Of a stretch of DNA of 64,000 nucleotides, positions 27,369 through 35,436 are shown one piece after another; position 1 is the stretch's first letter, and every line of letters starts with the position of its first letter. Origin of the DNA: Clostridium culturomicium. Lineage in GTDB: Bacteria; Bacillota; Clostridia; Clostridiales; Clostridiaceae. The notes under the pieces are model-generated. The model did not search any database, was not told the DNA's origin, and saw only the letters and a list, made by a program, of their open reading frames with translations. The position numbers and the translations under genes were made by a program. Where the stretch lies: NCBI RefSeq assembly GCF_000821305.1, contig NZ_CCXK01000016.1, positions 361,033 through 425,032 of the forward strand, written 5' to 3'.

Positions 27369-30300
27369 TTAATTCTTCTTAAACATTTTGCGTTTTGATC
27401 TACTCATCAACACCACTATACATCCACCTGACAAAATAAAAGTAATTATGAAGTAAATTAAATTGCTATAATCCCCTGTTAAAGGTACATTCCCTTGTCC
27501 ACCTTCAGTTGAAGGTTTATCTTCTGGAACTTCTTCCTCTGGAATCTCTGGTTTCTTCAATTCCTCTAAAGAATTTTCAGCAGCAACTAGTATATTATAG
27601 TTTTCCAAACCTGCTTTTGATTCTTCTGGAAGTGCATCATATGCAGCACGTGCCTCGGCGATTTTAGCTTCGCTGTCAAGAGTTACTGTTCCTATATTTT
27701 CAATCAGCTGTTTTACAGCATTAATTTCCTCAATCAAACTAGTCATTGTGTTTTCTGCCTCTACAAGCACTTGGTAATTACCAATTTTAACCTTTTGCTC
27801 ATCAGTTAAAGCATCATATGCTTCTCTTGCTGATTTAATGACATCCTTCTTTGAATAGGAAACTTGTCCAATCGCGTCGATTTTAGATACTACTGTATTT
27901 ATGGTATTCTCTTCTTCTTTCTTTAATTCACTTAAAGTCTTCTCTGCATCAACTAATGTATTATAATTTTCTACACCTACTTTTGATTCTTTTGGAAGTA
28001 AATCATATGCAGCACGTGCCTTCACAATTGCATCTTCGCTTTTAAGAGTTACTTTTCCTAGGTCTTCAATCAACTGTTGTACAGCATTAATTTCATCAAT
28101 TAAACTAGTCATTGTATTTTCCGCTTCTACAAGCACTTGATAATTGATAATTTTCTCCTTTTGTTCATCAGTTAAAGCCTCATATGCTTCCCTTGCTGAT
28201 TTAATAACATCCTTCTTATCATAAGAAAACTGTCCAATCTCTTTAATTTTAGATGCTACTTCATTGATAGTCTTATATTCTGCTTCAGCTTCAGTCAATA
28301 AATTATAGTTAGCAACATATTCTTTTAAGGAATCTTCTAGTGCATCATAGGCACTTCTTGCTAAATTAATGGAATTACCACTATCTAATGTCACATCTCC
28401 TATTGCATCAATCTGTTCTTCTACATAAGTAATAGTACCTTTATCACTAGCAGATAATATTCTTAGATCAATATAAGTTTCAAGAGGTGTTACAGTTACA
28501 TTTGTTTCATTTCCATTTTCAGCATCAAACTTATCCCCATACATAACATAATTGTAGTAAATTGTAATTTCTGTATCTGCCGTAGTTAAAGGATCTTTTG
28601 AAAATGACACATAAGATGTAATATCACGTTCTACTCCATTAGTAAGATAAGCTGTAACTTTCATTCCTGCTGGATCAAATGTTTCCCCTTCTACAAAAGT
28701 ATTTTTATTGGGCTCATTTGTAACAACAATATTTTTTATTTTGCTTCCCAAAGCCATCATATTTGCAGAATCATTCTTGAAGTATAAAGTTCCTTCCTCA
28801 TCTACAATTGGACTGCAAATTGCATACTGTGCTTGCTTTCCTGAAGGTGTAAATAAAACAGGTGCACAACCATTTAATATTTCAACTTTACCATTATTTA
28901 TATATTTTTCAGTTACACCATCTACAACTGAAGTCACTCCTGGTTTATCTTTTATAACACGTACTTGTCCTGGAGTATAATTGTCTATAAAGTAAACATA
29001 AACATACCCTTCTTCATCTTCATATGCAGTAGATAAAAGTCCACTAGTCTGTGGATATCCTTTAGTTGGCACTGTATATGCAATCTCCCATGTAGTTAGA
29101 TCAAGTACAGTGATATTATGTCCGCTATACTGTCCAAACTGAGATGTTCCAGCAACCCCTATATATGCACGCCCATTGTATACAACCGGAGTAGAAGTAC
29201 TCATTGGAGGTAATTCAGGCTCATTTGCACCATTATTAAGTAATATTTCTTTCAAATCGTATCCTTGAACACCTAAGTCATCCTTTTTAAAGGTTCCATC
29301 CTCATTTACTGCCACACTATAGAAACTTCCACCCTTACTAGCAAAGTAATAACGGTCTGTTACTTCATCATAAGAAACAGATGATCTAATATCACCATTT
29401 AAATTTTCAATCTTACCAAGCAACTCTCCTGTTTTCGGATTCAAAGATAGTAAATTAGAAGTATCTGATAAATATCCACTTACCCCATCGTCGGTACCTA
29501 CAAGTAAAAATTCATCACATACATAAGCTCCAGACCAATAAAATCCACCTTTTTGTGTATATCTCCAAGTAGCTAATTTTTCTTCTACTGTATCATCTAT
29601 CTTCTCATCTGTGATAGAAACACATACATAGTTAGTATTTGATACTTCACTACGCCAAAAACCTGTATATACATAACCATCATTGTATATAATTGGACTA
29701 TTAGGCTGTCCTTTTAATGGATCTTTATAAACCCAAAGTGATTCTAAAGTATCCGCATTAAATGCTTGAATAGTACCATTGGCAAGTCCTACAAAAATCA
29801 TCCCCTCTGCATAAGTTGGAGGAATTATATTAAAATTAGATTTCGCAACCATTTCACCTTTCTGCTCCATCACTTCACCTGTAAAGCGGTTCATCTTATA
29901 GACTGATGTCCCTGAACAGAAAACTAAGTAATCATCTACAATGATTGGTGAACCAATTGCATTTGAACCCCAACCATCTCCAACTTTTGTTGCCCAATAT
30001 AATGTAGTTTCATCAGCTGTTTTTGAAGTAGGTGCATTAACAACTGCGTTATTATTTGAGTTTCCACGGAAAGATGGCCAGTACGATGGCATATCTGGCT
30101 TTATAGCTTCATTATCAATTGCCTTTTCTAATTCAACATTAATTATCTCTTCACCAGCTATGAAATCTCCAACTTTACTCACATATCCATTCTTAGTAAT
30201 AAGATAACTGTAAGTATCCCCTTTTTTCAGAGAATACTTTCCATTTTCTAATGGTAAAATACGATTAGAACTGCTATCAGTCATAAATACAATGGCATCT

Positions 30301-32168
30301 TCCGGGGTTGTATTTATGCTAACCTCAACTGTATCACTATCATTTGGAATTATATTGACAATACACTCTGCCATATAACCACCATCTATTGTTGTAGCAG
30401 TAATAGTTGCACTACCAATTTCTTTAGCTGTTATAAGACCATTGCTATCAACTGATGCAATATTAATATCTGAAGATTTCCATCTTACGTTCTTATTTGT
30501 AGCATTCTCTGGAGATATTTTAGCTTCTAATTGAAGCTGCTTACTATTTTTTATTTCCACATTGCTTTCATTAATTGAAACACCATCAACAAAAACTACT
30601 TCTGGACTACTTTCATAATTAAATGAAACTGCATTGACAAAATTATAACTATTATCTTCCATGATAAAGGTATCTGGATTTCCATCTCCAGTCTTGTCCA
30701 CCTTTATTGAAAGCTTATATGACCCGTCAGGCATTTTATTAAGTGTATATTCTCCATCTTCTTGGAAAGGATATTTATTGGTTGCCTGATCATACCAAGC
30801 ACATTTATCTGAAATATCAGAATCTGACGAATAATAAATATTTACAAACTCTGTTCCCTCCGGTACTGTAACCATGTACATAGGTATTGTTATATCAGAT
30901 CCATCTTCCCATGGATCTATTGTAATTTGACTTTCTTTAATATCTCTTAATTGTGTTGAATCATCTGCTGTAGTAAGTTTAAAGAATGGATATTTAGGCT
31001 CCTCTGGTATAGCATTTAAAATGTTAGATAATTCGGTATAAGCATTATCCACTTCTTCTTGATTTGCATCTAGTTTTTCTGCAACAGCTATAGCCTTCTC
31101 ATAAGCTTGCTTAATGTCATCATTACTCAATATTACTTCTTTATCTTCTGCTGAATTAACACGTGCAATTTCTGTCATCAACTTGTCTTTATTTGCAATA
31201 GGATAAAAATCACTGTTATCTCCACCCATTGAATAGCCACCACCAATATCGGCACCATAGCCATAAAGAGTAAATTGCACACGTACTACATCTCCATCAG
31301 ATAAATAGGAATCTGAAAACCCAACATTCGGGAAAACAGAGTTAATAGCATACATCCATCCAGACATCCAAGTATAATCAAACTCACCTAATCCAAAAGG
31401 CTTACTATTATCATCAACATACATAGCGTCCTCTAAGGAAACACCCTCTTTGTCTAAAACCGATATTAAAGCCTGCGGAACTTGATCTGTTGGATTAAAT
31501 GGTGTATTTATTTTTGCTCCTATTTCAGGATCTTGACAACCATATTTGAATGAACTGTCATTGTAGGAACTCTTTGCTCCACCATCTCCTAAAATTGCTA
31601 AATAAAAACCACCTTCTAATTCACCTGTACGGCTGTAAGAGTATCCATGTTCCGTTAAAAGACGATCTAGCATTACCGCTGTATTTTCGCCTTCATAAAT
31701 TGGAACCTGCATTGGAATCTCAATAAATCCTCTTCCAATAGTTAGAGCTTCAATGGACCAAGTAGAATATCCAATTATATCCCCCGGTGCTGCTTTTTCA
31801 TAAATAATCTTATATGTCTGTGATATTCCTCCAGCAGACACAACAATGCTATTTTCACCTTCTTGTGTAAAGGTAAGGGTATAACTTGTTTTCACTTGGT
31901 CATCCCAGTTATACTTAACAGGTTCACCATTAAGTGTTACCTCTGAAGGTATTTTCTTGCCATCGGCATCCCGAGCTATTACATCAAAAGTTTTTTTACT
32001 TCCCTTTAATATAACCCCATCTGTTAAAGTAGTTGAAATTGATACTCCCCCTGTTACCATTTCTGTCACAGCTTCTGCCGACACCATTTGACCGAACAGT
32101 GAAAATACCATAGTAAATACAAGCATGATAGATAAAAATCTACTCTTCATTGCATTCCTTTTTCCCAT
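27369..32168 (-). CDS. Giant sortase-anchored surface protein: DUF4430, Ig-like, PEGA, PQQ-like beta-propeller and helical repeats
   Basis: 1599 residues, first gene after the cobalamin riboswitch. In order: signal peptide (1-31); a short Ig-like region; DUF4430 at about 135-325 with TWMSGWMYAINSVFPNVG and YLSDGDVVRVQFTL; a FIVAR-like helical segment; a Big_2 domain (ENATNKNVRWKSSDINIASV) near 570-625; a PEGA-like domain; a PQQ-like beta-propeller at about 690-1140 beginning SYWPSFRGNSNNN with repeated outer strands (GSPIIVDDYLVFCSG, NSPIIYNDGYVYTG); an Ig-like group 3 domain; five helical modules of about 60 residues at 1248-1538; and a sorting signal VPLTGD at 1561-1566, membrane segment and basic tail. 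Propeller plus transcobalamin-like domain under B12 control suggests the outermost corrinoid receptor. Start ATG is preceded by GGAAGGGG. Confidence 0.9.
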   Translation of the reverse strand: MGKRNAMKSRFLSIMLVFTMVFSLFGQMVSAEAVTEMVTGGVSISTTLTDGVILKGSKKTFDVIARDADGKKIPSEVTLNGEPVKYNWDDQVKTSYTLTFTQEGENSIVVSAGGISQTYKIIYEKAAPGDIIGYSTWSIEALTIGRGFIEIPMQVPIYEGENTAVMLDRLLTEHGYSYSRTGELEGGFYLAILGDGGAKSSYNDSSFKYGCQDPEIGAKINTPFNPTDQVPQALISVLDKEGVSLEDAMYVDDNSKPFGLGEFDYTWMSGWMYAINSVFPNVGFSDSYLSDGDVVRVQFTLYGYGADIGGGYSMGGDNSDFYPIANKDKLMTEIARVNSAEDKEVILSNDDIKQAYEKAIAVAEKLDANQEEVDNAYTELSNILNAIPEEPKYPFFKLTTADDSTQLRDIKESQITIDPWEDGSDITIPMYMVTVPEGTEFVNIYYSSDSDISDKCAWYDQATNKYPFQEDGEYTLNKMPDGSYKLSIKVDKTGDGNPDTFIMEDNSYNFVNAVSFNYESSPEVVFVDGVSINESNVEIKNSKQLQLEAKISPENATNKNVRWKSSDINIASVDSNGLITAKEIGSATITATTIDGGYMAECIVNIIPNDSDTVEVSINTTPEDAIVFMTDSSSNRILPLENGKYSLKKGDTYSYLITKNGYVSKVGDFIAGEEIINVELEKAIDNEAIKPDMPSYWPSFRGNSNNNAVVNAPTSKTADETTLYWATKVGDGWGSNAIGSPIIVDDYLVFCSGTSVYKMNRFTGEVMEQKGEMVAKSNFNIIPPTYAEGMIFVGLANGTIQAFNADTLESLWVYKDPLKGQPNSPIIYNDGYVYTGFWRSEVSNTNYVCVSITDEKIDDTVEEKLATWRYTQKGGFYWSGAYVCDEFLLVGTDDGVSGYLSDTSNLLSLNPKTGELLGKIENLNGDIRSSVSYDEVTDRYYFASKGGSFYSVAVNEDGTFKKDDLGVQGYDLKEILLNNGANEPELPPMSTSTPVVYNGRAYIGVAGTSQFGQYSGHNITVLDLTTWEIAYTVPTKGYPQTSGLLSTAYEDEEGYVYVYFIDNYTPGQVRVIKDKPGVTSVVDGVTEKYINNGKVEILNGCAPVLFTPSGKQAQYAICSPIVDEEGTLYFKNDSANMMALGSKIKNIVVTNEPNKNTFVEGETFDPAGMKVTAYLTNGVERDITSYVSFSKDPLTTADTEITIYYNYVMYGDKFDAENGNETNVTVTPLETYIDLRILSASDKGTITYVEEQIDAIGDVTLDSGNSINLARSAYDALEDSLKEYVANYNLLTEAEAEYKTINEVASKIKEIGQFSYDKKDVIKSAREAYEALTDEQKEKIINYQVLVEAENTMTSLIDEINAVQQLIEDLGKVTLKSEDAIVKARAAYDLLPKESKVGVENYNTLVDAEKTLSELKKEEENTINTVVSKIDAIGQVSYSKKDVIKSAREAYDALTDEQKVKIGNYQVLVEAENTMTSLIEEINAVKQLIENIGTVTLDSEAKIAEARAAYDALPEESKAGLENYNILVAAENSLEELKKPEIPEEEVPEDKPSTEGGQGNVPLTGDYSNLIYFIITFILSGGCIVVLMSRSKRKMFKKN
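27555..28427 (-). repeat. Five tandem coding repeats (about 60 residues each) in the receptor stalk
   Basis: Each unit has the pattern I-x-x-I-G, then a Lys/Asp-rich helix with AREAYDAL or ARAAYDAL, then NYNxLVxAE. Units 2 and 4 are nearly identical to each other, as are units 3 and 5, so the array grew by duplication of a two-unit block. The repeats precede the sorting signal and likely form a stalk that spans the wall. Copy number may vary between strains. Confidence 0.85.
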
Positions 32169-32557
32169 TTCTTAATCCCCTTCCAATTATAATTTTAAAA
32201 TATAATAAAAGTATATTTAGTGATATTTATCATTAAATATATTTATTAACAAAACCCATTTACTATACATACGTAAAAACGCTTTAGTAATTTTATACTC
32301 GAATAAAATAATGATATCTCATAACTTCCAATAACTATTGTAGATTTTTACCTTATTGCCGTTAAAGGATATAAATTACATGAAAACGATTAATAGATAT
32401 CTAAAATTATTAGTATTCATAATTCAGAAACAATTAGTAAGCTCGTTGAAGAACTTTTAGATAGAGTTTTAAAATTAGCTTAGCAGTCTACTTTCCACTT
32501 CCATATTTACCACATAAATTTACAATTTCTACAATTTTACATATCCGAGCAAATAAA

Positions 32558-32583
32558 AAAGGTTCTATTTCCATAGAACCTTT
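32558..32583 (-). terminator. Terminator in the leader between cobalamin riboswitch and receptor gene
   Basis: Hairpin with arms AAAGGTTCTAT and ATAGAACCTTT followed on the minus strand by TTTTTT, about 130 bases past the riboswitch and 390 bases before the receptor ATG. A near copy of its 5' arm (AAGGTTCATGG, 32614-32624) lies between it and the riboswitch and could pair with the 3' arm as an antiterminator. Probably the expression platform; the remaining leader to 32169 is AT-rich with no gene I can support. Confidence 0.75.
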
Positions 32584-32715
32584 GAGTAACAATAATAAAC
32601 GATATAATAAAAACCATGAACCTTATAAGCTTAAAACCCTCAACCTATAGTTTCACAATTAAATATACATCACATATATCACTTCTATTTCCCACCGAAA
32701 TTTCTGTTTTATTCT

Positions 32716-32866
32716 ATGGTAGGTCTCCTGACTTATGCTTCAAACCTACTCCTCCCAGTCTTCCCAAGTTAATCTCAGTGACTCTATTGAGAGTTTCGTA
32801 GCCATTACAGTAGCGGGGGCTGTTGAGGATTCTCACCTCATTCCCTGTTATTGCGTTTGCAACCAT
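32716..32866 (-). promoter_or_regulatory. Cobalamin (B12) riboswitch
   Basis: On the minus strand the conserved blocks appear in order: an ACGCAATAACAGGGAAT segment, GGTGAGAATCC, the B12-box-type GCCCCCGCTACTGTAA, then CACTGAG and the closing GTCAGGAGACC. The ends (ATGGT and ACCAT) can pair as P1. The aptamer is complete. It is transcribed toward the receptor gene, and no other minus-strand gene lies between, so it should repress the whole 13871-32168 operon when adenosylcobalamin is plentiful. Confidence 0.95.
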
Positions 32867-32870
32867 AAAA

Positions 32871-32900
32871 TATTATATTATATTATATTATATTATATAT
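32871..32900. repeat. TATTA microsatellite between promoter and riboswitch
   Basis: Five perfect TATTA units plus a partial one, lying between the -10 box and the riboswitch, so within or at the start of the transcribed leader. Slippage would change the distance between promoter and aptamer but not the aptamer itself. Confidence 0.8.
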
Positions 32901-32902
32901 TC

Positions 32903-32931
32903 ATTTTAGATTAAATATTTAACAATGTCAA
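32903..32931 (-). promoter_or_regulatory. Strong sigma-A promoter of the cobalamin operon
   Basis: Minus strand: perfect -35 TTGACA (32931-32926), 17-base spacer, -10 TAAAAT (32908-32903). The expected start of transcription is near 32896, about 30 bases before the riboswitch. No other good promoter was seen ahead of the receptor gene. Confidence 0.85.
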
Positions 32932-33057
32932 CAACTCAATCTTGTTCAGTGTAACTATATTGATTATAGAAATTTTTCTAACCCCTATGCCTTACTTATT
33001 ACTAAAATAATATTCTTGTAGTGTTCATAATATTCCTTTATTATTTTAATAAATGTA

Positions 33058-34422
33058 TTATCCTATTAAAACCTTTCCTTCAGCGTACTTAATATTTCCT
33101 GCAGTTTTTCTATTTAAAAGTGCCAATACTACAGTTAATGGACCAACTCTTCCTAAATACATCAAGGTCATAATTATAATTTTTCCAGCACCGCTAAGGG
33201 TTGGTGTAACCCCTAAAGACAATCCTACCGTTCCAAAAGCTGATGTTGTTTCATAAAGTAATGCCAAGAAATCATGGCCTGGTTCTGTAACGGTTAAAAA
33301 CATAGTTACAACACAAACTAAACACATTGCTATCCCAATAATTGCTACAGCTCTATACACCAAGTCCTTTGGAATTCTCTTTTGAAATAACTCAACGTCC
33401 TCTCGTCCCTTTATTACACAAATAATTCCACCAAGTACAATTCCTAATGTTGAAGTTTTTATACCACCTGCTGTAGATCCTGGTGATCCTCCAATAAACA
33501 TTAGAATAACAGTTAGAAATTTTCCTGAAGTAGTCATAGCTGTAGTTGAAATACTATTAATCCCTGCTGTTCTTGGACTTATAGATGCAACAATAGAGTT
33601 TACTATCTTATCCCCTAGACTCATTGCTTTCATTGTCTCTGAATTGTTATATTCCATGATAAAAAAGCACAAAGCGCCTCCTAGAATCAAAATACCAGTA
33701 ATATATAAAACTACTTTACTATGCAGTGATAGCTTTTTATCTCTCCTAAAATTATACAGTTCAACAAGGACTGTGAAACCAAGACCTCCAATAGCAATCA
33801 AGCTAGAAACTGTCAATAAAATAACTGGATTGTTATAATATATTGTATAACTAGAAAAATTACCAAAAATATCAAAGCCAGCATTACAAAAGGTTGATAT
33901 ACTATGAAAAAGACTATAAAATAATCCCTTTCCTAAGCCATACTCCGGTATAAATTGAGTACTCAAAATCAATACACCCACTAGCTGAATGACAAAAGCA
34001 AAATGCATTATCTTTAGCATCATTTTTACAATTCCTTGTATTCCAAAGGTGTTCATTGCCTCCTGCATAAGTAATCTGCTTTTCAATGTGATTTTTCTCC
34101 CCATAAGTACAGTAATAAAAGCTGCAAAGGACATAAATCCAAGTCCACCTATTTCAATTAAAATCATTATTACAGTTTGTCCAAACATATTCCAATGAGT
34201 TCCAGTGTCCACTACCACCAAACCAGTAACACAAGTTGCCGATGTAGCTGTAAACACAGCGTCTAAAAAGCTTGTTGGTTCACCACTAGCAGATGATATC
34301 GGTAGACTTAAAATCATTCCACCAACTAAAATTACAATAATGAATCCAATTGCTAGAATCTGTACTTCACTTAGCTTTCTCTTTTTAATAACATTTTTTC
34401 TAATGTCAGTTTGAATATCCAT
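33058..34422 (-). CDS. ktrB: Potassium uptake channel subunit, KtrB/TrkH family
   Basis: 454-residue membrane protein with the four pore-loop repeats of the TrkH/KtrB family: TSATCVTGLVVVDTG, STFCNAGFDIFGNF, GGSPGSTAGGIKT and TTSAFGTVGLSLG, each with the selectivity Gly. It imports potassium with sodium, normally gated by a cytosolic RCK subunit KtrA/TrkA. No such partner gene is adjacent. Monocistronic; the cobalamin riboswitch promoter lies just downstream of its 3' end on the same strand. Confidence 0.9.
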   Translation of the reverse strand: MDIQTDIRKNVIKKRKLSEVQILAIGFIIVILVGGMILSLPISSASGEPTSFLDAVFTATSATCVTGLVVVDTGTHWNMFGQTVIMILIEIGGLGFMSFAAFITVLMGRKITLKSRLLMQEAMNTFGIQGIVKMMLKIMHFAFVIQLVGVLILSTQFIPEYGLGKGLFYSLFHSISTFCNAGFDIFGNFSSYTIYYNNPVILLTVSSLIAIGGLGFTVLVELYNFRRDKKLSLHSKVVLYITGILILGGALCFFIMEYNNSETMKAMSLGDKIVNSIVASISPRTAGINSISTTAMTTSGKFLTVILMFIGGSPGSTAGGIKTSTLGIVLGGIICVIKGREDVELFQKRIPKDLVYRAVAIIGIAMCLVCVVTMFLTVTEPGHDFLALLYETTSAFGTVGLSLGVTPTLSGAGKIIIMTLMYLGRVGPLTVVLALLNRKTAGNIKYAEGKVLIG

Positions 34423-34572
34423 AATTCATCCCTTCCTCATTATAAATAAATATTCACCATTCCTTAGATTAAATTATACATATATGTACAAATTTAGCAC
34501 ACAAAGCAATACTTTTAAATAGGACTTGAAGATTTATTTTCTTCTAAGTATCCATGATTTTTCGAATAAAAA

Positions 34573-34609
34573 AGAAACCTAACAAAAATAACACATCTGT
34601 TAGATTTCT
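34573..34609 (-). terminator. Terminator after the nitroreductase gene
   Basis: Hairpin with arms AGAAATCTAACA and TGTTAGGTTTCT followed by T residues on the minus strand. Confidence 0.8.
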
Positions 34610-34629
34610 CTTATTTATCACCTATTTTA

Positions 34630-35268
34630 TTATTCTATAATGGTCACAACTTCCTCCAAAGGCTTGCGTGCCGGCTGCTGTGGTACCTTATCATCTGGTA
34701 TACCTAGAGTTATCATTGCCATTAAGCTATAACCCCCTTTATTAAAACCAACCAACTCCTCAATTTCCCTTTTAGCATGTGTTGGACCTGTCATATAGCA
34801 GGTTCCATATCCCATGGCAGCTGCTCCTAAAAGAAAATTTTCTACTGCTGCTCCAATTGCTTGAGCATCTGATTGTGGTGCTAATATATCTTTTAAAGTT
34901 TCTTCATCAGCACCACCTTCTTTTAAAATCTTATATTCAATCATATCATATGGCTTTCCATAAACAATGATTAATGCTGGCGCATCCTTAAATAAAATAT
35001 AATATTTCTTTAACTTCAAATATAATTCTCTATCACTTTCATTCTTTGCCATTTCTGCTAACCTATCATGACTCCTAGAAACTATATCAGCCATCTCATT
35101 TATCAAATCACGATTTTCTATTACAACAAAATGCCAGTTTTGTTGATGCTTTGGTGATGGAGCATAGGTTGCAGCCTTTATCAGTTCCATTATATCTTCT
35201 CTTGGAACCCTTATATTCTTATACTTTCTGATGCTTTGTCTTTTGTATATGAAATCTAATTTTCCCAT
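34630..35268 (-). CDS. Nitroreductase-family FMN oxidoreductase
   Basis: 212 residues with the family's start (YKRQSIRKYKNIRVPRED, whose RxSxRxY residues bind FMN), a central AAATYAPSPKHQQNWHFVVIE block, and the C-terminal GAAAMGYGTCYMTGP block. Reduces nitro groups, quinones or flavins with NAD(P)H; the natural substrate is not predictable. Cytosolic, monocistronic, with its own terminator. Confidence 0.9.
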   Translation of the reverse strand: MGKLDFIYKRQSIRKYKNIRVPREDIMELIKAATYAPSPKHQQNWHFVVIENRDLINEMADIVSRSHDRLAEMAKNESDRELYLKLKKYYILFKDAPALIIVYGKPYDMIEYKILKEGGADEETLKDILAPQSDAQAIGAAVENFLLGAAAMGYGTCYMTGPTHAKREIEELVGFNKGGYSLMAMITLGIPDDKVPQQPARKPLEEVVTIIE

Positions 35269-35334
35269 AATTTTCTCCCCTTTTCCTTCGTTATATATAA
35301 TACCACTTTATAGTAAATAGCATTCAATGTAAAT

Positions 35335-35368
35335 AGGGTGCTAACGATAATTGTTTCGACAGCACCCT
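35335..35368 (-). terminator. Terminator after the subtilase gene
   Basis: Arms AGGGTGCT and AGCACCCT around an 18-base loop, about 70 bases beyond the subtilase stop codon. Only a modest T-rich tail follows. Confidence 0.6.
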
Positions 35369-35436
35369 TTCACACATATATTTATAAAATAATATTCAGT
35401 TGTTAAATTTTATTTTGTTATACATTTCCTTAAGCC

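Noticed and set aside
32370..32480. Short plus-strand frame in the riboswitch leader ending in a helical phrase (SKLVEELLDRVLKLA)
   Set aside because: It looks like the tail of a lost gene, but it is too short and without start or match to be supported; noted only as possible decay in the leader.
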